From positions 62,001 to 126,000 of the forward strand of contig DASYOB010000147.1 in NCBI GenBank assembly GCA_036008175.1: a stretch of DNA of 64,000 bases. The letters are read 5' to 3'. This DNA is from DATARH01 sp036008175 (GTDB lineage: Bacteria > Pseudomonadota > Alphaproteobacteria > ATCC43930 > CGMCC-115725). Made by a program: the position numbers and the translations under genes. The notes beneath the pieces were generated by a model. It saw nothing but the letters and a program-made list of their open reading frames with translations, made no database searches and was not told the origin of the DNA. This document shows positions 24,767-30,917 of the stretch, piece by piece (the first letter of the stretch is position 1; each line of letters starts with the position of its first letter).

Positions 24767-26613
24767 CTCTCGTTGATGGCATTCACGAGCTGATCGAACG
24801 CGATCTTATCGGCCGGGCTGAGCTTGGGTTTCGGCGCTGCCAACGCGTCGGCACCCTCGATCGGTACAACGACGCAGGTCGTGATCGGTTTGCCCGAACC
24901 GGTTTGGCCGAGCTCGACGACCTCCAGTCTCCAGGTCATGACGCCATCGCACGGCAACTCGCGCTGCTTGCTGGCGCGCGCGATGAACATGCCTGTAGCG
25001 GAGTGGGCGGATAGGGTGATCTCGGTATCGATCGCTGCCGGCAGGAGCGACGACCCGCGCGACCCGCGGCTGGCATCCTTGCCGACGTGGTGCACGAGGA
25101 TTAGGCCGGTGCCGGTACTGCCTCGGATCGTGTCGCAGTTACCGATCAGATTGCTCATGTCGACCGAGCCGGATTCATCCGCGCCCGGCATCGCTCGCGA
25201 CAGGGTGTCGATAATGATCAGGCCAAATCTAATGCCCGTGCTGCGCTCGACTTCATTGATCGCGTCGACCAGCGCGAAGGCGTTCTGCGAGTTTGGCTCT
25301 TTGAGATTGATGCCGGTGGTGATGACGGCAAACGGCACGTCGCGAGGAACGCCCTCGTAAGCCAGGGCGCGCTTCGCAATGCCCGCGCCGCTCTCGGTCG
25401 CGATGTAAAGCGTTGGAGTTTGTTGCACGGCCCGGCCAAAGAACGGCACGCCCCGCGCCAGTGACAGCGCCAGATGCAGCGCGAAAAATGTCTTGCCGGA
25501 CCCTGGCTCGCCGATGATTGCGGTGAAGCCGCGCCGCTCCATCAGCCCATCGACGAGCGCGTTGTCTTCGGTGTCGAGCGCGAGATCGGCGTAGAAGACG
25601 ATGTTAAGGGGATGGCTTGCCGCCTCTTTTGCTGCTGCGGTTTCCAGCGGCGTCGCGGCCTCGATTGCCGCCTGCAGCACCGCATCAAAGCCGTCGGGGT
25701 TCGCGAGATGGAGCGCCGACACGTCCTTGCAGCCCGGCAATTCGATCACGCGAACCCGTGACGCGATCCGCGAGCCGGCCAGACGCTTTGTCATGACGCC
25801 GCCGCCCTGATCGGGCTCGCGCACCATGATGATTTTCTCGATGCCGTCGAACCACGCGGCGTCGCGATCGTCGCGGAAGTTGCTCGCGCCGGGTAGGCTG
25901 ATTGCCGGCCAGCCACGATGCCACGCGGTTAGCGCATCGGTCTCGCCCTCGACCGCAAGCACAAACCCGCGCTCCAGCACCTCGTCGCGACGATCGAGGC
26001 CGTAAAGCGCGGTAGTGGCACCCTTCGGCGATACGGTCTTGAGATCGCCTGTTAGAGCGATACGCCAGCGTGGATCAAGTTCCGTACCATCCTCGGCGCG
26101 GTATCGAATGCGCACTGCCGGGCCGCCGCGGTGGTGACCGTCGGAAAGTCCGCAGTCGCGGAGGGAGTCGATTGGCAGCCCCTTGTGGGCCGCGAATGTG
26201 TTGAGCGTCACGCCCTCGCGGGGCTCGGTAATGGCGTCTCGGCGGTTTAGCATTTCGGCGGCGAGGAGCTTGGCGGCCTCGAAATCGGGAGCGCGACGGA
26301 GCTTCACCAGCGCGTCGAACACGTCTCCGCTGCCGCAGGAGCAGAACCAGCGGCCGCACTCCTCGCTGAAGCGCCACGATGGGTTGTGGTCCGGGTGATC
26401 CGGAAAGGGGCAATTCGTCTTATCGCCGCGGGGCGGCGGCCATGACACTCCCGCCAGCCGGAGCACTTCTAGGCCCCTGCCCATGACCATTTGTTGAGCC
26501 GCAATCCAACTCACATAGCGGCTGCGCGGACGCTCTGCCGGCGGTTCTGGCGCGGCCGTGGCGATGACGCGGCGCTCGAGCCGGAGCGGAGCGTCGTTCA
26601 AGTCGAGCGGCAT
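24568..26613 (-). CDS. Primase/helicase (CHC2 zinc finger, TOPRIM, RecA-fold ATPase)
   Basis: A 681-residue replication protein using the ATG at 26613. The N-terminal CHC2-type zinc finger spans C68 (NCPFPDHPDH) to C91-C93 (WFCSCGSGDVFD). A TOPRIM domain covers about 215-300 (FVLAVEGETDALTAWHRG). A RepA/DnaB-like RecA-fold ATPase has Walker A GEPGSGKT at about 368-375, PTLYIATESGAG at 400-411 and Walker B FGLIIIDTLSRA at about 463-474. It should prime and unwind element DNA. The repeat cluster at its 3' end fits a cognate origin. The start is uncertain because the frame is open upstream and the ribosome site is weak. Confidence 0.85.
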   Translation of the reverse strand: MPLDLNDAPLRLERRVIATAAPEPPAERPRSRYVSWIAAQQMVMGRGLEVLRLAGVSWPPPRGDKTNCPFPDHPDHNPSWRFSEECGRWFCSCGSGDVFDALVKLRRAPDFEAAKLLAAEMLNRRDAITEPREGVTLNTFAAHKGLPIDSLRDCGLSDGHHRGGPAVRIRYRAEDGTELDPRWRIALTGDLKTVSPKGATTALYGLDRRDEVLERGFVLAVEGETDALTAWHRGWPAISLPGASNFRDDRDAAWFDGIEKIIMVREPDQGGGVMTKRLAGSRIASRVRVIELPGCKDVSALHLANPDGFDAVLQAAIEAATPLETAAAKEAASHPLNIVFYADLALDTEDNALVDGLMERRGFTAIIGEPGSGKTFFALHLALSLARGVPFFGRAVQQTPTLYIATESGAGIAKRALAYEGVPRDVPFAVITTGINLKEPNSQNAFALVDAINEVERSTGIRFGLIIIDTLSRAMPGADESGSVDMSNLIGNCDTIRGSTGTGLILVHHVGKDASRGSRGSSLLPAAIDTEITLSAHSATGMFIARASKQRELPCDGVMTWRLEVVELGQTGSGKPITTCVVVPIEGADALAAPKPKLSPADKIAFDQLVNAINESGTPGQPPHVPSSLKVVPIDLWRNYVYTASEGDKEAKKKAFQRARDRLQAKEIIGLWNDNVWITEQ

Positions 26614-26659
26614 CGATACGCCGCGATCCGGTCGGCCGTCATGGCGAAGAGACAGCCGC

Positions 26660-27154
26660 TCACAAGCGGCCCCCAGCGTCGCGGAAGGGCCTGTAGGCGT
26701 ATCCATCGCCCCACTGCCAGGCGAGATCCCAAAGAAGGGCCGTGATCTCGCTATCGGGGATGTCGCGCAACCAGCCTTTGAACGCGAGCACGAGGCCAAT
26801 AATTTGGCCGAGTGACATACCGCGCTCGATCCGGATGACGAGTTCGGTGTGTTGATGGTGCCAGGCAAAAGCCTCGGAATAGAAGGCGCGCAAATGAGCC
26901 GTGCAAAGTGTCTCGGGGTCGTAAATCGCTCCAAGCGCCGCGATGGCTAGCTCCCGGCAGTCGACTCCCGTGACGGGGCATTCCCAGACAGCCGGGTCGG
27001 TGGCGCTCCACGCTCGTTGAATGTGCGCCCAGTTTGGTGTATGAGCCGCTTCCTTGCTGCTTATCGAAGTGTTTGGCCCGGCCTCCCCGCCACGGGAGCG
27101 CCGGGCCTCTTCTTCTGGAGGCCCTCGCCCTCTGTCGCGCGGGGGCCGGCTCAT
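26660..27154 (-). CDS. Hypothetical protein (164 aa)
   Basis: A 164-residue protein using the ATG at 27154, which overlaps the HTH gene's stop by 4 bases. A disordered charged N-terminus (PPRDRGRGPPEEEARRSRGG) precedes a globular part with several Trp and Cys (WSATDPAVWECPVTGVDCRE, LWDLAWQWGDGYAYRPFRD). No recognised family. It sits between the HTH and the primase, so it may assist replication or its control. Confidence 0.6.
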   Translation of the reverse strand: MSRPPRDRGRGPPEEEARRSRGGEAGPNTSISSKEAAHTPNWAHIQRAWSATDPAVWECPVTGVDCRELAIAALGAIYDPETLCTAHLRAFYSEAFAWHHQHTELVIRIERGMSLGQIIGLVLAFKGWLRDIPDSEITALLWDLAWQWGDGYAYRPFRDAGGRL

Positions 27155-27348
27155 GCTGCCTTCTCCGCGGCGGCTTCCGCTTCCCGCTCGCGGCGCCACT
27201 CCTCCGCGGCCTCAATGCTGATCATCGTGCGCTGGCCAACGCGCATCACGCGCGGACCCTTGGCAGCTCTCAGCATGTTGTAAAAAGTTGCGCGGCACAT
27301 CCGGTGCCGAAAGCAGAACTCTTCGACCGTGAAGGCTAGCTGATCCAT
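27151..27348 (-). CDS. Small helix-turn-helix protein (excisionase/AlpA-like)
   Basis: A 65-residue protein: MDQLAFTVEEFCFRHRMCRA, then TFYNMLRAAKGPRVMRVGQR and TMISIEAAEEWRRERE. This is the MerR/excisionase-type winged helix in which the first helix pair binds DNA and the V-G-x-R-x-x-I strand-turn forms the wing. Such proteins act as excisionases or activators in integrative elements. A cluster of TCCCGA repeats lies just upstream and is a likely target. Confidence 0.75.
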   Translation of the reverse strand: MDQLAFTVEEFCFRHRMCRATFYNMLRAAKGPRVMRVGQRTMISIEAAEEWRREREAEAAAEKAA

Positions 27349-27355
27349 TGTCCAA

Positions 27356-27448
27356 TTCCCGACTGTGTTAGCCGGAGCTGGACATCGGGTTAATCAATTT
27401 CCCGAAAAAGTATCCCGATATTATTCCCGATATTATTTATTATCGGGA
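27356..27448. repeat. TCCCGA repeat cluster upstream of the HTH gene
   Basis: TCCCGA or TCGGGA/T-type copies at 27356-27362, 27384-27390, 27398-27404, 27411-27420, 27424-27437 and 27441-27448. Two form a tandem TCCCGATATTAT, and the last two form an inverted pair with a 7-bp stem. The cluster fills the gap between the 253-residue gene and the HTH gene, so it may be an operator array or xis-binding site. The final hairpin could also serve as a weak terminator. Confidence 0.5.
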
Positions 27449-28194
27449 GGCGAAAGCAGGTTTTGATGCAGTGGCGCGAGCTTATTTTGAATTGTCTTTG
27501 GAGACATCGGGGGAGCCGCCGGATGCGCGCGCCCAAGCCACGCGCTGAGATAGGCGGCCTCTCGGCTGAAGCGGCTCAACAGCTCGCCGGCTTCAGCGCG
27601 GCGCCTCATTTCCTGTTCTATGAGCGGCGAGGATGTTGGCCTGCCCGGCTCGCCAGTTTGATACGACCTTCCCGTTTCCCTGTGCAGCCAATCATACAAA
27701 TGATCATCGAAGGTCCGCCGCTGCTCATGCATGATCAAAATCGTATTGCCATCCTCGTCTATGACGCGCTTGTCGTTGGCCGGGTTGTGGCCGGGTCGCT
27801 CGATGCGCGGCCCACCGCGGCCGGTCTGAGCGCGCACTTGATCGCGCTCTTTTGGCGCATCCGGCTCGACGAAGTCCTTCATGCGGCGCGCGACCGTCCT
27901 GTATGACCAGCCGGTTTGAGCAGGAGCCCATTCCTTCCAAGGAATGTTGATCTTCGTTTCGCGATGTAACTTTTGCGCAAGCGCCAGTTGTCGGCCGCAT
28001 TCCTTGCGATGCTCATCTCGCTCCTTCAGGAATTTCTTTTGATATTTTTCCGCACTCGCGTAAGCCGCATCTTTTGCTCGCTCAGACAGGAACCAAGCGT
28101 CGGTGGCGGCAAAAACTGCCTTTTCCAGTGCAGTAGGATTGGCGGGACGAAGCGGAACAATGGCGCAGGACGTTTTCGCAGCGTTCTCAATCAT
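27433..28194 (-). CDS. Hypothetical protein (253 aa) coupled to integrase
   Basis: A 253-residue, Lys/Arg/Glu-rich soluble protein. Helical stretch EKYQKKFLKERDEHRKECGR, a possible HTH-like segment QTGWSYRTVARRMKDFVEPD, and a basic Pro-rich tail (AHPAAPPMSPKTIQNKLAPL). No family recognised. Its ATGA start overlaps the end of the integrase gene by 4 bases, so it is co-expressed with the integrase. A DNA-binding or regulatory role is plausible but unproven. Confidence 0.6.
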   Translation of the reverse strand: MIENAAKTSCAIVPLRPANPTALEKAVFAATDAWFLSERAKDAAYASAEKYQKKFLKERDEHRKECGRQLALAQKLHRETKINIPWKEWAPAQTGWSYRTVARRMKDFVEPDAPKERDQVRAQTGRGGPRIERPGHNPANDKRVIDEDGNTILIMHEQRRTFDDHLYDWLHRETGRSYQTGEPGRPTSSPLIEQEMRRRAEAGELLSRFSREAAYLSAWLGRAHPAAPPMSPKTIQNKLAPLHQNLLSPPDNK

Positions 28195-29486
28195 GCCGGC
28201 ACCCGGTCGCCGAGCGCGGCAATTTTGCGATCCTCGATAATCCCGAACCGCGGCGCCGCCGCCCGGATCGCCTCGGCGACATAGCTCTCCGACAAGTGCC
28301 CGTAATGCTTCTCGACCATGCGCGTGTCGGCATGGCCGAGGTTACGCGCCACGACCAGCAGCGGCGCGCCAGCCATCACGCTGTGCGAGGCATAGGTATG
28401 CCGCAAGCAGTGAAAATTCGCTGGCGGCTCGATCTTGGCCCGTCCACATGCCTCGCGCATGGGCTCGTCTTGATGGCTCTTGCCCCAGCGGTTGCCGTTG
28501 GGTTTGCGCAACAACAGCTCGACGCCGGGCCGGCCGGCCGTGAGCCGCCGGAATAGCTCGATCCCTTCGTCGGCAAGGACGACGTGGCGGCCCTTTCCGC
28601 TCTTGCTGGTGCGGATATGCAGCGTCCCTGCATCCGGGTTGAAGTCGCCGCATTGCAGTGCTGCCAACTCGCCGAACCGGCAGCCTGTTGCCAGCGCTGC
28701 CCGTACGAGATCGCGGAACTCGCCCTGTGCCGCATTGATCAGCCGCCGGCATTCGTCGATCTGTAGATACCGGACCCGGGCTGCGTCGGCTCCCTTGAAC
28801 GGCTCGACGCGCCGCCACGCATCATCCGAGGCGATCTTGCGCTCGCGCCATGCCCGGTTGAGAGCGGCCTTTAGATACGTCAGCGTTCGATTCGCCGTCG
28901 CCCGGCGCTTCCGGCGCTGCTCATCATCCTCCTCGTCGATTTCACGGTATCGCGGCGCCGCGTCTTTTGCGCTCCGCACCCGCGGCGGGGTGGTCGCGGT
29001 ATCCTCGAGCCAGCGGCGTAGCTTGGCGGCCGTGAGCTCGACGCACACGATCTCACCGAGCGTCGGCAAAATCAGCGCCTTGGCACGCCATCGCGCGTCT
29101 TTGCCCGATTTTCGGTTGCCGTCGAGGAAGCGGAGATATTCGTCGATGCAGGACCGAACTGTGTAGGGGCCATCCTTGGCCGGCAGCCCTTGCGCAGTGC
29201 GGACCCGCTCGACGTACCGCTCGCGGACCAGCGCTTGCGCCTGCCGGAAATCGAGGATCGCAACCCCATCTGCGTCGGCGCTGTCGTCGGCCGTGCCGAT
29301 CGTCTCGACCTTGTAGTCGCCCTCGCCGACATACCAGCGCATCGCCCATTTGCCGCCAGCCTGGCCCTTGCGATAGCCGAGATGCAGACCGGGATCGATC
29401 GCTCGGTAATAGGGTTTCCCGCTAGCTTTGAGCCGAGCCCGAGCCGTCCGTGTTTCGAGGTTTGCATCCCGTACCGTGCGCGCCAT
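28191..29486 (-). CDS. Tyrosine-family integrase
   Basis: A 431-residue site-specific recombinase. AGGAGG about 8 bases before the ATG at 29486 fixes the start. The N-terminal arm-binding region is about residues 1-100 (KPYYRAIDPGLHLGYRKGQA). A SAM-like core-binding domain follows (about 105-215), then the catalytic domain with R270 (ALATGCRFGELAAL), K296-type lysine in SKSGKGRHV, H359-x2-R362 (HCLRHTYASH), H385 (NLGHADTRM) and nucleophile Y395 (EKHYGHL). All catalytic residues are present, so it should be active. It lies about 135 bases from the right core site, as expected. Confidence 0.92.
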   Translation of the reverse strand: MARTVRDANLETRTARARLKASGKPYYRAIDPGLHLGYRKGQAGGKWAMRWYVGEGDYKVETIGTADDSADADGVAILDFRQAQALVRERYVERVRTAQGLPAKDGPYTVRSCIDEYLRFLDGNRKSGKDARWRAKALILPTLGEIVCVELTAAKLRRWLEDTATTPPRVRSAKDAAPRYREIDEEDDEQRRKRRATANRTLTYLKAALNRAWRERKIASDDAWRRVEPFKGADAARVRYLQIDECRRLINAAQGEFRDLVRAALATGCRFGELAALQCGDFNPDAGTLHIRTSKSGKGRHVVLADEGIELFRRLTAGRPGVELLLRKPNGNRWGKSHQDEPMREACGRAKIEPPANFHCLRHTYASHSVMAGAPLLVVARNLGHADTRMVEKHYGHLSESYVAEAIRAAAPRFGIIEDRKIAALGDRVPA

Positions 29487-29513
29487 GTCGCTGGCCTCCT
29501 GTCTAACGAGTGT

Positions 29514-29540
29514 CCAATATACGGGGTTGGACACAGCTTA
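29514..29540. repeat. Putative integrase arm-type site, right
   Basis: The partner of 13628-13654 (24/27 identical, same orientation). It contains TGTCCAA (29511-29517)/TTGGACA (29527-29533) as an inverted repeat. It lies just upstream of the integrase start, so it may also be an operator for integrase expression. Confidence 0.6.
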
Positions 29541-29620
29541 GTCAAGCGTGGACAAGGCGGCAGCATAATCCGCGATATCAGCGACTTACGAGCGGGAAAT
29601 TTAGACACATATAGACAGAA

Positions 29621-29649
29621 AAGCCGCCTCCACGTAGCGGCAAGCCGGC
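29621..29649 (+). repeat. attR core (29-bp direct repeat)
   Basis: The match to attL at 13525-13553, with the 7-bp spacer TCCACGT (29629-29635) identical and one change in the right arm (AGCGGC). Read in the host-gene frame it gives KPPPRSGKPA. Confidence 0.85.
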
Positions 29650-29671
29650 AGAGCAAGAGGAGCACAAATAG
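29621..29671 (+). pseudogene. Displaced native 3' end of the FecR-DUF6600 paralogue 2 gene
   Basis: Read in the frame of the attL gene, the sequence gives KPPPRSGKPAEQEEHK and a TAG at 29669-29671. It matches the end of the interrupted gene up to the core (KPPPRGGKPA) and then shows the original terminus. It is now separated from the gene body by 16 kb and is not expressed as part of it. Confidence 0.75.
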
Positions 29672-29821
29672 GCTTTCAACCAAGCCGGTGTATTGCGTTG
29701 GCAGTGCCCGGTTGAGGCGCGCCTGGCTGCGCCAAACCATCAGGTTTGATGCCCCGCCGAGGCGGAACGAAAGCCTCAAGTCACGGGTTGGGAAAGCAGA
29801 CCCTTCTCTCCGAGATCTGCC

Positions 29822-30143
29822 ATGTTCGTAAGAAACGACCTGGATGAATTGGTCGGCTGCGACAAGCGGCCGACCGTCTCGATCCATCTGCCGAGGCATT
29901 CGGCCGGACGCGAGGTGCGGCAGGACCTGATCCGATTGCGCAATCTCCTATCGATGGCCGGAAAACGCCTGAGCGCCGAGCGCCACGACCGGATCGTCGC
30001 TCATCGCGATCCCTGCCGAGGAGGAGGATGATCTCCTCGATTACGCGGCGGTCATGGCGCTGCGCCAGGGCGGCAACGTCACCCTTGTCAACCGCGCCCA
30101 TCTGCCCCGCACCGCGCCGACGGCGGCGATCCTGCAGTACTGA
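29822..30143 (+). pseudogene. Decayed baeRF-type (bacterial archaeo-eukaryotic release factor-like) gene
   Basis: An ATG at 29822 reads 69 residues resembling the start of baeRF-family proteins (LDELVGCDKRPTVSIHLPRH, then SAGREVRQDLIRLRNLLSMA) and stops at 30031. In another frame from about 30006 the sequence reads IPAEEEDDLLDYAAVMALRQ then GGNVTLVNRAHLPRTAPTAA and ILQY, which is the conserved baeRF C-terminus. Intact members are about 370 residues, so some 250 internal residues are deleted and a frameshift is present. The family is related to eRF1 and is predicted to act on ribosomes; the HPF-type gene downstream fits that theme. Confidence 0.7.
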
Positions 30144-30157
30144 GAGAGAGGAGCGAT

Positions 30158-30727
30158 ATGGATATTCCCGTCGAGATCGCCTTCCACAACACGCCATCCT
30201 TGCCCAAGCTAGAGGCCAAGATCCGCGAACGCGTCGGCAAGCTGGACCGGCTTTATCACCACCTGATCGGCTGCCGGGTCTCGGTGGAGCAACTGCATCG
30301 CCGGCACCAGAACGGCAACCTCTTCGAGGTCCACATCGACATGCGGGTCCCGGGCGACAAAATCGTCGTCAGCCACGAACCGCACCGCGCCCGTGAGAAA
30401 TTTGCCGATCCTGATGTCGGTATCGCGCTACGCAACGCCTTCAAGGCGGCCGAACGGCGCCTCCTAGACTACAAGCGCAAGCAGCGCGGCGATGTGAAAG
30501 TCCATGACAAGTCCTTCGCCGGCCAAGTCACGCAGCTCAACCCGGCCGAGGATCATGGCTTCCTAGAGACGCACGAGGGAACCCAGCTCTACTTTCATCG
30601 CAACGGCCTGATCAATCGCGACTTCGACCGGCTGAAGGTGGGCGATCGGGTGCATTTCGTCGAAACCGCAGGCGATACCGGACCGATCGCCAGCAAGGTC
30701 TGGCGAGCCGAGGGCGAGCCGGGCTGA
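30158..30727 (+). CDS. HPF/RaiA-family ribosome-associated protein fused to a cold-shock-like domain
   Basis: A 189-residue protein with AGAGAGGAGCGAT before the ATG. Residues 1 to about 110 show the HPF/RaiA beta-alpha-beta-alpha fold (IRERVGKLDRLYHHLIGCRV, LFEVHIDMRVPGDKIVVSHE, ALRNAFKAAERRLLDYKRKQ). Residues about 122-189 form a cold-shock-like OB domain (GQVTQLNPAEDHGFLETHEG, TQLYFHRNGLI, LKVGDRVHFVE). HPF proteins bind the 30S decoding site and hibernate ribosomes under stress. The CSD replaces the dimerisation tail of long HPF. It follows the baeRF remnant by 14 bases, so the two were probably one operon. Confidence 0.85.
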   Translation: MDIPVEIAFHNTPSLPKLEAKIRERVGKLDRLYHHLIGCRVSVEQLHRRHQNGNLFEVHIDMRVPGDKIVVSHEPHRAREKFADPDVGIALRNAFKAAERRLLDYKRKQRGDVKVHDKSFAGQVTQLNPAEDHGFLETHEGTQLYFHRNGLINRDFDRLKVGDRVHFVETAGDTGPIASKVWRAEGEPG

Positions 30728-30759
30728 ACACGGCCTGCCGCCCGAAGACGGGCACCTAT

Positions 30760-30802
30760 CCTATAGAGTACGCGGCGACTCCTATAGGAGTACGCGGCGA
30801 CC
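30760..30802. repeat. Two tandem copies of a 21-22-bp repeat
   Basis: CCTATAGAGTACGCGGCGAC (30760-30779) is followed immediately by a near copy at 30781-30801 that has one extra base (CCTATAGGAGTACGCG...). The second copy contains the palindrome CCTATAGG. It lies between the HPF gene and the ABC transporter operon and could be regulatory; the function is unknown. Confidence 0.5.
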
Positions 30803-30917
30803 GAAGCTTGGCGCGTGTCCGGCTGATCGGCGCGTGCTAATCTTGCCCCGTACGCACCCTCCAAAAAACCGGTGCGGCCGCCGGCTAACCCCGGCCGGCG
30901 TGAACAGGAGAGCGGCT

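Larger units (their letters stand above)
13525..29649. mobile_element. 16.1-kb integrated element (prophage remnant or phage-satellite-like island)
   Basis: Bounded by 29-bp direct repeats (13525-13553 and 29621-29649; 28/29 identical). A tyrosine integrase gene lies just inside the right end. The element disrupts continuity of the FecR-DUF6600 gene's 3' end but restores an in-frame ending. Content, mostly on the minus strand from right to left: integrase, unknown 253-aa protein, HTH protein, unknown protein, primase/helicase, repeat cluster, terminase large subunit, several small proteins, tape-measure-like protein, GcrA-like zinc protein and cold-shock-like protein. The left third holds small proteins on both strands. 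No portal, capsid, protease, lysis or tail-tip gene was recognised. Confidence 0.85.
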
